Source of the DNA: Prorocentrum cordatum
Taxonomy: Eukaryota > Sar > Dinophyceae > Prorocentrales > Prorocentraceae
DNA length: 64,000 bases
Direction: 5' to 3'
Assembly (NCBI GenBank): GCA_963575745.1
Contig: CAUYUJ010012647.1
Coordinates: 125,361 to 189,360 of the forward strand
The notes beneath the pieces were generated by a model that was not told where the DNA came from, did not search any database, and saw only the letters and a program-made list of their open reading frames with translations. Shown here piece after piece: positions 21,348 to 32,408 of this stretch; position 1 is the stretch's first letter, and the number at the start of each line of letters is the position of its first letter. Both the position numbers and the translations under genes were made by a program.

Positions 21348-23561
21348 ATTATCCTGGCGAAAGACCCAACCATAAGCAATTGTTGGTAACGCGTTGTGGG
21401 TGCCGCTTTCGGTGGGGCCCCATATGGGGCCACGAAGCGCTGCCTTGGATGGGGGAACCGCATGCGGACTGCGCCACCGGGGCGGGCCTTCGGTGGAGCT
21501 CCCTATGGGGCTACGAAACGCTGCCCTGGGTGGGGGAACCGCATGCGAACTGCGCCACTGGGGCCTTCGGTGGAGCTCCCTATGGTGCCACGAAACGCTG
21601 CCCTGGGTGGGGGAAGCGCATGCGAACTGCGCCACGGGGGCTTTCGGTGGAGCTCCCCATGGGGCCACGAAGCGCTGCCCTGGGCGGGGGAACCGCGTGC
21701 GAGAGCAGCCACTGGGGCCTCCGGTGGAGCTCCCTATGGGGCCACGAAACGCTGCCCTGGGTGGGGGAACCGCATGCGAACAGCCACTGGGGCCTTCGGT
21801 GGAGCTCCCTATGGGGCCACGAAGCGCTGCCCTGGGTGGGGGAACCGCATGCGAACACCCCCACTGGGGCCTTCGGTGGAGCTCCCTATGGGGCCACGAA
21901 ACGCTGCCCTGAGTGGGGGAACCGCATGCGAACACCCCCACTGGGGCCTTCGTGGAGCTCCCTATGGGGCTACGAAACGCTGCCCTGGGTGGGGGAACCG
22001 CATGCGAACACCCCCACTGGGGCCTTCGGTGGAGCTCCCTATGGGGCCACGAAACGCTGCCCTGGGTGGGGGAACCGCATGCGAACACCCCCACTGGGGC
22101 CTTCGGTGGAGCTCCCTATGGGGCTACGAAACGCTGCCCTGGGTGGGGGAACCGCATGCGAACACCCCCACTGGGGCCTTCGGTGGAGCTCCCTATGGGG
22201 CCACGAAACGCTGCCCTGGGTGGGGGAACCGCATGCGAACACCCCCACTGGGGCCTTCGGTGGAGCTCCCTATGGGGCCACGAAACGCTGCCCTGGGTGG
22301 GGGAACCGCATGCGAACACCCCCACTGGGGCCTTCGGTGGAGCTCCCTATGGGGCCACGAAACGCTGCCCTGGGTGGGGGAACCGCATGCGAACACCCCC
22401 ACTGGGGCCTTCGGTGGAGCTCCCTATGGGGCCACGAAACGCTGCCCTGGGTGGGGGAACCGCATGCGAACACCCCCACTGGGGCCTTCGGTGGAGCTCC
22501 CTATGGGGCCACGAAACGCTGCCCTGGGTGGGGGAACCGCATGCGAACACCCCCACTGGGGCCTTCGGTGGAGCTCCCTATGGGGCCACGAAACGCTGCC
22601 CTGGGTGGGGGAACCGCATGCGAACACCCCCACTGGGGCCTTCGGTGGAGCTCCCTATGGGGCCACGAAACGCTGCCCTGGGTGGGGGAACCGCATGCGA
22701 ACACCCCCACTGGGGCCTTCGGTGGAGCTCCCTATGGGGCTACGAAACGCTGCCCTGGGTGGGGGAACCGCATGCGAACACCCCCACTGGGGCCTTCGGT
22801 GGAGCTCCCTATGGGGCCACGAAACGCTGCCCTGGGTGGGGGAACTGCATGCGAACACCCCCACTGGGGCCTTCGGTGGAGCTCCCTATGGGGCTACGAA
22901 ACGCTGCCCTGGGTGGGGGAACCGCATGCGAACACCCCCACTGGGGCCTTCGGTGGAGCTCCCTATGGGGCCACGAAACGCTGCCCTGGGTGGGGGAACC
23001 GCATGCGAACACCCCCACTGGGGCCTTCGGTGGAGCTCCCTATGGGGCTACGAAACGCTGCCCTGGGTGGGGGAACCGCATGCGAACACCCCCACTGGGG
23101 CCTTCGGTGGAGCTCCCTATGGGGCCACGAAACGCTGCCCTGGGTGGGGGAACCGCATGCGAACACCCCCACTGGGGCCTTCGGTGGAGCTCCCTATGGG
23201 GCCACGAAACGCTGCCCTGGGTGGGGGAACCGCATGCGAACACCCCCACTGGGGCCTTCGGTGGAGCTCCCTATGGGGCTACGAAACGCTGCCCTGGGTG
23301 GGGGAACCGCATGCGAACACCCCCACTGGGGCCTTCGGTGGAGCTCCCCATGGGGCCACGAAACGCTGCCCTGGGTGGGGGAACCGCACGCGAACACCCC
23401 CACTGGGGCCTTCGGTGGAGCTCCCTATGGGGCTACGAAACGCGTGAGAGGTGTGCCGAGAGCAGAGGCAAGGAGGGGAGGAGGGAGGAGGAGAGGAAGG
23501 AGAGGAACGCGGGGCACCGTCTCTTCAAAACGAGGACCCAACACCACAGGATGGTTGGGAA
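21348..23561 (+). mobile_element. Element D1: 77-bp satellite array inside conserved ends
   Basis: Left end ATTATCCTGGCGAAAGACCC...AACCATAAGCAATTG; right end GAGGACCCAACACCACAGG...ATGGTTGGGAA. CCCAACCAT at the left is inverted as ATGGTTGGG at the right. Between them are about 26 tandem units of 77 bp, each holding GGTGGAGCTCC and ACCGCATGCG. The first four units are variant and are reproduced in D2. All three forward frames are open because the unit holds no stop and 77 is not divisible by 3. Confidence 0.85.
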
Positions 23562-23562
23562 A

Positions 23563-25781
23563 ATTATCCTGGCGAAAGACCCAACCATAAGCAATTGTTG
23601 GTAACGCGTTGTGGGTGCCGCTTTCGGTGGGGCTCCATATGGGGCCACGAAGCGCTGCCTTGGATGGGGGAACCGCATGCGGACTGCGCCACCGGGGCGG
23701 GCCTTCGGTGGAGCTCCCTATGGGGCTACGAAACGCTGCCCTGGGTGGGGGAACCGCATGCGAACTGCGCCACTGGGGCCTTCGGTGGAGCTCCCTATGG
23801 TGCCACGAAACGATGCCCTGGGTGGGGGAAGCGCATGCGAACTGCGCCACGGGGGCTTTCGGTGGAGCTCCCCATGGGGCCACGAAGCGCTGCCCTGGGT
23901 GGGGGAACCGCATGCGAACACCCCACTGGGGCCTTCGGTGGAGCTCCCTATGGGGCCACGAAACGCTGCCCTGGGTGGGGGAACCGCATGCGAACACCCC
24001 CACTGGGGCCTTCGGTGGAGCTCCCTATGGGGCTACGAAACGCTGCCCTGGGTGGGGGAACCGCATGCGAACACCCCCACTGGGGCCTTCGGTGGAGCTC
24101 CCTATGGGGCCACGAAACGCTGCCCTGGGTGGGGGAACCGCATGCGGACACCCCCACTGGGGCCTTCGGTGGAGCTCCCTATGGGGCCACGAAACGCTGC
24201 CCTGGGTGGGGGAACCGCATGCGAACACCCCCACTGGGGCCTTCGGTGGAGCTCCCTATGGGGCCACGAAACGCTGCCCTGGGTGGGGGAACCGCATGCG
24301 AACACCCCCACTGGGGCCTTCGGTGGAGCTCCCTATGGGGCTACGAATCGCTGCCCTGGGTGGGGGAACCGCATGCGAACACCCCCACTGGGGCCTTCGG
24401 TGGAGCTCCCTATGGGGCCACGAAACGCTGCCCTGGGTAGGGGAACCGCATGCGAACACCCCCACTGGGGCCTTCGGTGGAGCTCCCTATGGGGCTACGA
24501 AACGCTGCCCTGGGTGGGGGAACCGCATGCGAACACCCCCACTGGGGCCTTCGGTGGAGCTCCCTAAGGGGCCACGAAACGCTGCCCTGGGTGGGGGAAC
24601 CGCATGCGAACACCCCCACTGGGGCCTTCGGTGGAGCTCCCTATGGGGCCACGAAACGCGGCCCTGGGTGGGGGAACCGCATGCGAACACCCCCACTGGG
24701 GCCTTCGGTGGAGCTCCCTATGGGGCTACGAAACGCTGCCCTGGGTGGGGGAACCGCATGCGAACACCCCCACTGGGGCCTTCGGTGGAGCTCCCTATGG
24801 GGCCACGAAACGCTGCCCTGGGGGGGGGAACCGCATGCGAACACCCCCACTGGGGCCTTCGGTGGAGCTCCCTATGGGGCTACGAAACGCTGCCCTGGGT
24901 TGGGGAACCGCATGCGAACACCCCCACTGGGGCCTTCGGTGGAGCTCCCTATGGGGCCACGAAACGCTGCCCTGGGTGGGGGAACCGTATGCGAACACCC
25001 CCACTGGGGCCTTCGGTGGAGCTCCCTATGGGGCCACGAAACGCTGCCCTGGGTGGGGGAACCGCATGCGGACACCCCCACTGGGGCCTTCGGTGGAGCT
25101 CCCTATGGGGCCACGAAACGCTGCCCTGGGTGGGGGAACCGCATGTGGACACCCCCACTGGGGCCTTCGGTGGAGCTCCCTATGGGGCTACGAAACGCTG
25201 CCCTGGGTGGGGGGAACCGCATGCGGGCTGTGCCACTGGGACCTTCGGTGGAGCTCCCTATGGGGCTACGAAACGCTGCCCTGAGTGGGGGAACCGCATG
25301 CGGGCTGTGCCACTGGGACCTTTGGTGGAGCTCCCTATGGGGCTACGAAGCGCTGCCCTGGGTAGAGGAAACCGGCTGCGAACACCCCACTGGGGCCTTC
25401 GGTGGAGCTCCCTAGGGGGCTCGAAAGCGCTGCCTGGGTGGGGGACTCCGCATGCGAACACCCCACTGGGGCCTTCGGTGGAGCTCCATTTGGGGCCCAC
25501 GAACCGCTGCCCTGGGTGGGGGAACCGCATGCGAACACCCCACTGGGGCTTCGTGGAGCTCCCTATGGCTGGGCCCACGGAGTGTGTGCCTGGGCGTGGG
25601 GATCCGCATGCGAACACCCCACTGGGGCTTCGTTTGGAGCTCCCTATGGGGCTACGAAACGCGTGAGAGGTGTGCCGAGAGCAGAGGCAAGGAGGGGGAG
25701 GAGGGGGAGGAGGAGGAGGAGAGGAACGCGGGGCACCGTCTCTTCAAAACGAGGACCCAACACCACAGGATGGTTGGGAAA
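23563..25781 (+). mobile_element. Element D2: second 77-bp satellite element, directly abutting D1
   Basis: Repeats the whole D1 plan: identical left end and variant first units, about 26 units of 77 bp, then CGTGAGAGGTGTGCCGAGAG, a GGAGG-rich stretch and the GGACCCAACACCACAGGATG end. The last five units are more degenerate (deletions, GGGACC variants). It was most likely made by duplication of D1, or the reverse. Confidence 0.85.
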
Positions 25782-25789
25782 AAGGGCAC

Positions 25790-26064
25790 TGTCCGCGCAC
25801 CAGCACGAAGGCACCGAGTAGTACCAGTGCGACGCGCGTCGCGAAAGGCCTCAGGACCCGTTCCCCTTGAGATCCCTCCCTCGGGGGGCGCCGCAGCGGG
25901 GAGGCCCCCCGATGGGGGCCACAGATCGTGGCCCGGGGCACGTGCGCGGGGCCCAAGGGGGGCGGGTCAGGGGAGGCTTGGAGATGCAGAGAGGAGGGCG
26001 TGGGATCTGGGGAGAGGTCGTGGGACTGGCCACGACATCCTCCTCCCCCCCCTAGTCATCACCA
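25790..26064. other. No recognisable gene
   Basis: GC-rich single-copy-looking sequence between element D2 and C2. No protein or repeat signal that I can support. Confidence 0.4.
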
Positions 26065-26499
26065 CAGTGGGGGCCAGTCCACAAGAACGAAGGGGGCCAG
26101 GGACACACACACAAAGAAATGCATAAATCCCAGGACCCCATATCTTCCCATATTCTATCGGTTTTCGTCTTGCCCCCCACTTCCCATATTTTCCCATCTT
26201 CCTGGGAATCGACGATTACTTGTGTCTGTGTTTTTCCATCCTTGAAGAAACCTTCCACAAGAAACCAAGCCCTCATACCCCAGGACGTCCCTTGGTTTTT
26301 GGTGTGGGCACGTCACGCCCTCCATCGCAAACAAAAACATCGAAAATCAAGAAACCCAGAAAACCCTGGAGGCGAGCAGGGTGTTTCTTGGCACGGGCCC
26401 CCTTGGTGTGGGCACGTCACGCCCTCCATCGCACAAGCCCATCGAAACCCAGAGAACCCTGGAGGCGAGCAGGGTGCTTCTTGGCACGGGCCCCCACTG
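26065..26499 (+). mobile_element. Family C MITE, copy C2, interrupted by B4 and internally duplicated
   Basis: The left end CAGTGGGGGCCAGTCCACAA is split at 26087 by element B4 and resumes at 26250 with ACCTTCCACAAGAAACC. The 3' half (GGTGTGGGCACGTCACGCCC...GGCACGGGCCCCC) is present twice in tandem, near 26302-26403 and 26405-26499. The right end is GGGCCCCCACTG followed by TA. Confidence 0.85.
26088..26244 (+). mobile_element. Family B MITE, copy B4, nested in C2 (5-bp duplication AAGAA)
   Basis: CGAAGGGGGCCAGGGACACA to TTTTTCCATCCTTG. AAGAA flanks it at 26083-26087 and 26245-26249, and removing the element plus one AAGAA restores the C consensus CCACAAGAAACC. This is direct proof of insertion after C2 was in place. 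Confidence 0.9.
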
Positions 26500-26750
26500 T
26501 AGGTGGCGACACTCGAACCCTGCCCCCACCAACAATCGATTCTCGCAAATCCGTGCGGGGAGGGGGAAGGGCTCGGACTTCCGCCGTGTCCGACGACTTC
26601 GAACCCCACCCCCGCCGCCCGTGGAGTTGCCCGAATCGTGGATCGGCGAGGGTAGAGCTCGGACTCCGCCGCGGATCGCTATCGCATCAGCCCCCTCTCA
26701 AGGCGCCCCCAGGACTTCCACGGCCCTCACGGCCTCGAGAGCACCCCTCG

Positions 26751-26940
26751 CGAGAAGAAAACACGCCACAAACAGAAACTTTTGGCGCCTTGGACCTGCG
26801 CTGACGCCCCCCTCCCTGGCGCACGGAGCTCGCCGGGGGGGCGCGGGGGGCGCCCCCCGGGGGGGGGCCTATAGCGCGGATCCAAGAAATCCGCGAGGAG
26901 CACCGAAAGTTTATTTGTCTATAACACTGTTTCTTCTTCG
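26751..26940 (+). mobile_element. Family A foldback, copy A4 (190 bp)
   Basis: CGAGAAGAAAACACGCC...AACAGAAACTTTTGGCGCC at the left, GATCCAAGAAATCCGCGAGG and GTTTCTTCTTCG at the right. The GC core is altered to GGGGGGCGCGGGGGGCGCCC. Confidence 0.75.
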
Positions 26941-27059
26941 ACTCACGAGGCCTGGAGGGCCCCAGGGGCTCCAGAATCGGGCGAAAAACGAGGGACACCT
27001 TGGGCCCGGGGCGCCTTTAGCAGCCCCCGACCTGGGGAACCCGGCCGTCCCGGAGGGAC

Positions 27060-27310
27060 GCCGGAGGGGGCGGAGGGGGGGGGGGGAGGGCAGAGGGGGG
27101 GGGAGGGAGGGCAGAGGGAGAGGGGGTGGAGGAGACCTGACCTTCCAGAGCGCTTAAAAAGAGCACTCCAGACCTATAGATCGATCCGGACTGCCTCGAA
27201 CCTCGCCAGGGATGAGGACGTCGACGCCCCGGTGCTACTTTTTAGCCCTCCTGGAAGGTCAGGGGGGGGAGGAGGGGGGGGGGAAGGGCAGAGTGGGAGG
27301 GTGAGGGCAG
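27060..27310. repeat. G-rich tracts around an inverted CTGACCTTCCAG / CTGGAAGGTCAG pair
   Basis: Two GGGGGGGAGGGCAGAG-type purine tracts flank a 12-bp inverted repeat (about 27136 and 27250). It may be a decayed foldback element. Confidence 0.4.
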
Positions 27311-27531
27311 GAGGGAGGGCAGAGGGCAGGAGAGAAGGACCGAGTGGGCACCTTGAGCGCCTGCCGCAGCCCCCGACCTGGGCAGGCCGGCGCCGTCCCG
27401 GAGGGCCGCCGGAGCCTCCGGCCGCCCTGGCCAGCCGCCGGAGGGGGCGGCGGCGGGAGGGGGGGGGCGCACGCTCCAGCACTTTCGCCGGGTCCAGGAG
27501 GAGCACCTGCGCGGCGCCGCAGCAGGAACCC

Positions 27532-27536
27532 CGTCG

Positions 27537-27578
<42 letters not shown>

Positions 27579-27845
27579 GGAGGGGGAGGAGGAGGAGGAG
27601 GAGGAGGAGGAGGAGGAGGAGGAGGAGGAGGAGGAGGAGGAGGAGGAGGAGGAGGAGGAGGAGGAGGAGGAGGAAAGGGAGGAAGAGGAGGAGTACGAGG
27701 AGGATGAGGATATTCTTCTTCTTCTTCTTCTGAGGAGGAGGATGAGGAGGAGGAGGAGGACGACGAGGAGGAGGAGGACAAGGAGGAGAAAAAGGACGAG
27801 GTCGAGGACGAGGGCGCTGGCCCCGGGAGCGGGCCCCCCCAAGGT
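27532..27845. repeat. (GTC)n followed by (GAG)n and mixed acidic-codon repeats
   Basis: About 15 GTC units (27532-27577), about 37 GAG units (27580-27690), then GAG/GAT/TTC-rich sequence. Frames through it are low-complexity Glu, Arg or Ser runs. Confidence 0.9.
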
Positions 27846-27994
27846 GCGGGCCTTGAGGACGATGAGAAATATTTGTTTTGGGCAAGACCACGTGTAAATT
27901 TCGTTTTGGCCGACCACAGCACACCAGAGTATGGATTCGCCAAGCATGTCCGCGGGGAGCGCTTGCATTAAGAAAAACCACAAGAACGAGGAGG

Positions 27995-28315
27995 AATCAG
28001 ATGATGATGCTAATGCTGATGCTGATGCTGATGCCGATGCTGCTGATGATGATGATGATGATGATGAGGAGGAGGAGGAGGAGGAGGAGGAGGAGGATGA
28101 TGATGATGATGATGATGAGGATGATGATGATGGTGCTGATGAGGATGATGAGGATGATGATGAGGATGATGATGACGAGGAGGACGAGGATGAAGAGGAG
28201 GAGGGGGATGAGGAGGAGGAGGAGGAGGAGCAGGAGGAGCAGGAGGTGGAGAAAGAGGAGGAGGAGGATGAGGAGGGGGAGGAGGAGGGGGAGTAGGAGG
28301 AGGACGAGGAGGAGT
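27995..28315 (+). repeat. GAT/GAG/GCT trinucleotide tract with long acidic frame
   Basis: GATGCTGATGCTGATGCTG then GATGAT and GAGGAG runs. One frame reads Asp/Ala then Asp/Glu for about 100 residues (27931-28296). Like the other trinucleotide runs it is open in several frames, so coding is unproven. Confidence 0.85.
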
Positions 28316-28519
28316 AGGAGCACACGAGCCCAGGAGACCAGGGCGCGGCGGCACGAGCACGACCGGGAGGCCGAGGGGAGAGAAAAGGTGCCAGTCCGTC
28401 CCGCGGCGCAGGCCGCGCCCGCCGGTGCAGCACTTCGGCCACCGCCCCGCATGTCGTGCAGGGCGGCAGCGGCGCGGGTGACGACGCGACGAGACGAGGG
28501 TCGGAAATAGAAAAAAAAA

Positions 28520-28633
28520 GCGCGCCAGGGGCGGCGCCGGAGGCGCCGCCCGCCGAGGGGGGGGGGGCCAGCGCGGATCCAAGGACGCCGCGCGGAGCGC
28601 CAGAATTTGATGTTTGTGCCGTGTCGTCTTCTT
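28520..28633 (+). mobile_element. Family A element, 3' half A5
   Basis: GCGCGCCAGGGGCGGCGCCG core, GATCCAAGGACGCCGCGCGG right arm and TGTTTGTGCCGTG...CTTCTTCC end. The left arm is missing. Confidence 0.65.
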
Positions 28634-28739
28634 CCAAGTCTTGGGGTCTTTGGGCCAGGCGCACTTCCAGCAACACCCGACATTAGCAGCCTGTAGCCTG
28701 TGTCAAGAACTGTTTCTGGCTGCCTTGGTTCGGTGTTGC

Positions 28740-29200
28740 GCCAAGGGTGCGTGCGTGCGCGCGTCTGTGTGCGGTTGTGTTCAGGGTGTGTGCCATATGC
28801 GTGTGCTGGGCGGGCGGGCGGGGGTGGGTGGATGCTGTGATCGTGCCGAGTGTGTACTGACTGGGCGGGCGGGAGGGGGGGGGCGTACGGTGGGCGTGCC
28901 GAGTGTGCACTGGTCGAGCGGGGTGGGGAGGCGTACAGTGTGTATATCGGGTTTTCCACGCACGTCGTGCGGGCGGGGGCAAATCTTTCTGACCAGAACT
29001 TGCGGGCAAGTGTGCGCGTTGAGCGGTTCTTGCGTTGTGTCGTGTGTCGTGTGTGATGTCATTAGCGCTATGCGTTGCGTGTTGCGTGCTGTGTGCGCTG
29101 TGTGCGTATGTATATTACGTGCATTGTGAATTATGTGTGCTTGTGTTGAGAAGTGTGCCATAGGTGTTGTGTGGTGTGTGTGTGTACTGTGTTGTTTGCC
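28740..29200. repeat. GT-rich sequence with TGCCGAGTGTGYACTG minisatellite
   Basis: GTGCGTGCGCGC runs, then about three units of GGGCGGGCGG..GTGCCGAGTGTGCACTG (28800-28970), then GT/GC-rich sequence continuing to about 29200. Confidence 0.7.
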
Positions 29201-29204
29201 TTAC

Positions 29205-29490
29205 GTCTTGAGGGTAATTTTGAGCGCTCGCAGGGCCGTCTTGAGGGCTTCATGAGGGCATGATTGGTCTCTCTTGTGGAATGCGCGAGCTGTGTGTGTG
29301 TGTGTGCCTGATGAGTCCTGAGAGCTGTCTTGAATATTGGAATCTTCTCGGGCCCTCCAGAGAGCTCACGTGGGATCTTTTGAACGTTATTGTGGGCGTC
29401 TGGAGGACTTCTTGGCGCGATCTTGAGGTTCTTTGAAGCGCCCTTTGGGGATCTTTTGACTCGTCTTGAGGGCCTCCAGGAGCGATTCCA
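29205..29490 (-). repeat. Family E-like array in reverse orientation
   Basis: TCTTGAGGGCTTCATGAGGG, GGGCGTCTGGAGGACTTCTT, GATCTTGAGG and TCGTCTTGAGGGCC read as the complement of the CCCTCAAGACG-type E repeat. It is the only E block in this orientation. Confidence 0.6.
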
Positions 29491-29795
29491 AGATTTTGTT
29501 TCAAACGATGCTGGTCCATAGCCTCCTCCGAAATCATGTTGGGAATGTCTCTGGCGAAACGGCCGTTCTGGGGGAACGAGGTCAATCTTCGATATCAATG
29601 TGAGCAAGACTTCTTGAACTTCCTCATTTGTGGAGGTGTCTCAAGCGAAACGGCCGATCAGGGGAAACCTGACTGAACAATGACGGGACGCGCCGCTTGT
29701 CAGGACTTCTTGTGTGCGCGCGCGTGCAGGGATTTGCACAACAAATCAAATCGGTGCACCTGGGGTGCCGTCGAATGGCTTCCCACAGATATCTA

Positions 29796-29970
29796 CAGTA
29801 GGTCCCGACCACAAGAAATCTTCCACAAGAAAACCAACCCTGAGACCCCAGGACGTCCATGGGTTCTTGATGTGGGAACGTCACGCTTTCCATAGCGAAA
29901 CCATCGAAACCCCAGAAATCGAGGGCACCCTGGAGGCAATGATGGTGCTTCTTGGCATGGGCCCCTACTG
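29796..29970 (+). mobile_element. Family C MITE, copy C3 (175 bp)
   Basis: CAGTAGGTCCCGACCACAAG to ATGGGCCCCTACTG, preceded by TA and followed by CA. Interior as in C1. Confidence 0.8.
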
Positions 29971-30019
29971 CAGGTTGCCATTCGCAGCCTGTGTTGAGTG
30001 GTCGCCTGTGGCTTCATTG

Positions 30020-30240
30020 GTTCAGGCGCTGAGCCTGGCGTGTGTGCGCGCGCGTCCGCGCGTGTGTGCGTGTCAGTGTGTGTGTGTGTGTGTGCGTGTG
30101 CGTGTGCGTGTGCGTGTGCGTGTGCGTGTGCGTGTGCGTGTGCGTGTGCGTGTGCGTGTCAGTGTGTCAGTGTGTGTCAGTGTGCGTGTGCGTGTCAGTG
30201 TGTCAATGTGTCAAGGTGTGTGTGTGTGTGTCGTGCGTGT
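30020..30240. repeat. (GTGTGC)n / (GT)n microsatellite
   Basis: Hexanucleotide GTGTGC repeated about 11 times (30088-30158), bordered by GTGTCA and GT runs. Confidence 0.95.
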
Positions 30241-30299
30241 CTAAGGACCTCCTAGATGGGGTCCGGATAACGGAAAGAGCGAGGTACAAGTGATGACGT

Positions 30300-31200
30300 T
30301 CTTGTGTGTGGGGCGAAACCCTCTAGGGAGGGGTTCCAAGGGAGGGGCGAGGGCCGGGCGCAAAAGTATAATGGAGGTTTTCGGGTTTCCCTTCGGGTTT
30401 TTGTATGTTCTTCGGGTTCTCCCCTATTCCGTCCCAGAAGAGCCCAAGACCGCCCAAGACAGCCCCAAGACGTCCCAAGAGGCCTCCAAGACGCCCCAAG
30501 AAGCGCCCAAGAGGCGTCCCAAGAGGGCCCAACGAGGCCAACATCATCGATTTTCCTTCGGAAAACGTACATTTTTTGCATACACGGCTTTTCGGCTTTC
30601 AAGGCGTTGACGACGGCCCAAGAGGCCCCCAAGACCGCCCCAAGACGGCCCAAGAGGCTCCCAAGACGCCCCCAAAACGGCCCAAGAGGGCCCAAGAGAG
30701 CCCCAAGACGGCCCCAAGAGGGGGACCACGAACCGAAAAGTCTAGCCGTTCGCCCCAAGACGCTCCCAGGAGGCCCCAAGAGCCCCCCACGAAGCCCCAA
30801 GAGGCCACCAAGAGGCGTCCCAAGAGGCCACCAGGAGGCCACAATCATTGATTTCCTATAGGAAACCATACATGTTTAGCATACACGGCTTGTCGGCTTT
30901 CACGGCGTTGAAGACGGTCCAAGGGGCCCCAAAGACCGCCCCAAGAGGCTCCCAAGACGCCCCCAAAACGGCCCGAGAGGGCCCCAAGACAGCCCAAGAG
31001 GCGCCCAAGACGGCCCAAGAGGGCCCCAAGACGGCCCCAGGAGGGGGACCACGAACCGAAAAGTCTAGCCGTTCGCCCCAAGAAGATCCCAGGAGGCCCC
31101 AAGAACCCCCCACGAAGCCCCAAGAGGCCCCCAAGAGGCACCCAAAAGGGCTCGAAAAGGGCCCCAATAGGACTCCCAAGAAGGCCCAGAGACGCCAAAT
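30300..31200 (+). repeat. Family E array E2 with two higher-order cores
   Basis: Degenerate GGCCCAAGAGG/CCCCAAGACGG repeats. Two cores at about 30541 and 30841 share ATCATTGATTT, GGAAA, CATACACGGCTT and TCGGCTTTC, so the array is built of units of about 300 bp. Its translation as Pro/Lys/Arg-rich protein, or Trp/Leu/Gly-rich on the other strand, is a by-product. Confidence 0.75.
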
Positions 31201-31445
31201 AAAGAGCGATCGGTAACGCAAAAAGCTCTTCACACCAAGGCTCCCAAAAGCGAACGGTGACGTAAACAAGCTGATAAGACCACGGCTCCCAGCAGAGAGC
31301 GGTGACGTAACAAGTTCCCGACACCAAGGCCCAGCCAAGGCTCAGGAACGGGCAGCAAAGCAACAATCCCTGAACACCAAGGCTCCCAAGAGCGAGGGGT
31401 GACGTAACAAGCTGTCAAGCCAAGGCTCCCAATACGAACGGTGGT
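31200..31445 (+). repeat. Minisatellite, about 50-bp units with GGTGACGTAACAAGC
   Basis: Five units around CACCAAGGCTCCCAAGAGCG and CGGTGACGTAACAAGC, with one longer unit. It lies between array E2 and element G2. Confidence 0.8.
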
Positions 31446-31496
31446 ATGAACAATTTCGGTTTCTGTTTCTGAAGCGCTCTTTCCGCTTCCGTGCCG

Positions 31497-31711
31497 GGCC
31501 CAGGTAGATGGGGTCGAAGGGTCGCGCCGCATCGCCGATGCATCGGCGATGCATCTGCGACGCATCGGCGATGCGTCGGCGACGTCGGCGATGCGTCTGC
31601 GCCGTCGGCGTGGGGAAAACCGAGCCCCACATCGAGCCGCGTCGCCGATGCCTCGGCGATGTGGCGCGATCCCCCGACACATCTGCTTCGACCTCATCTG
31701 GGAGGCCTGGA
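31497..31711 (+). mobile_element. Family G foldback, copy G2 (about 215 bp)
   Basis: Left arm CAGGTAGATGGGGTCGAAG...TCGCGCCGCATCGCCGATGC; right arm reads back as GATGTGGCGCGATC...CTTCGACCTCATCTGGG. The middle is a GATGCGTCGGCGACGTCGGC palindrome cluster. Matches G3 at 45429 in order and length. Confidence 0.75.
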
Positions 31712-31766
31712 GTATCGTACGTGTGCATGTGTGTGGCTGTGCGCGCGCGCATGTACTTGGCGCAAC

Positions 31767-31932
31767 TGAAGGGGCCCTGGGACACACAAATAAAGACACA
31801 CAAATGAAAGGATTCCCTATGATAGTTTCCCATATTTTCTAGCGTTTTGGATTCCCCCCCACTTCCCATATTTTCCCATATTTTCTGGGGAATCGACGAT
31901 TCATTGTGTCTGTGTGCTTTTTCCCCTCCTGA
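31767..31932 (+). mobile_element. Family B MITE, copy B5 (166 bp, duplication GCAAC)
   Basis: TGAAGGGGCCCTGGGACACA to TTTTTCCCCTCCTGA, flanked by perfect GCAAC at 31762-31766 and 31933-31937. The inner GAATCGACGATTC palindrome is intact. Confidence 0.95.
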
Positions 31933-32072
31933 GCAACCTGTTTGTCTGTTGGCATGGCCGGCTTCTCTGCCGGCAGCGTTCGACCGACGGCCCAGGCCGG
32001 AGGGTCTGCCCCAAGCCACCCCCCCTCCCTTTGAAGCGGCACGCGCCTGCGCCCCGTCCGCACGGCGCAAGT

Positions 32073-32235
32073 TCAAGGGGCCCTGGGACACACAAACAAA
32101 TACACACAAATTCAAGGATTCCCTATATTTTCCCATATTTTCTGGGTTTGTGTCTTCCCCCCCACCTCCCATATTTTCCCATATGTTCCTGGGAGTCGAC
32201 GATTAATTGTGTCTGTGTGTTTTCTTCCCTCCTGA
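32073..32235 (+). mobile_element. Family B MITE, copy B6 (163 bp, duplication CAAGT)
   Basis: TCAAGGGGCCCTGGGACACA to TCTTCCCTCCTGA, flanked by perfect CAAGT at 32068-32072 and 32236-32240. Confidence 0.95.
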
Positions 32236-32408
32236 CAAGTGCCGGGGCCGTCGCCAACTCTTGCCTTGCCGCACGCAGCCTTCCTGTCGCTGGCTCTCTC
32301 CGCCCGCTTGCTCGAGGCTCCCTTCCGGCGTCCTCCCCTCGCGCCGGCTCCCTGCTGCCGTCTCGAGGCAGAGCACGCCAGCCTCTGCTCTCGCTGTCTC
32401 TGCATCGC

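Noticed and set aside
21396-25660. CRISPR array
   Set aside because: The 77-bp units are contiguous without unique spacers, and the context is eukaryotic with no cas genes.
21380-25666. Three overlapping forward frames of 563-736 codons as a repeat-protein gene family
   Set aside because: The frames follow automatically from a stop-free 77-bp unit. No frame has distinctive codon use, and all three encode the same permuted peptide. Kept as a repeat; a coding role is only a finding to test.
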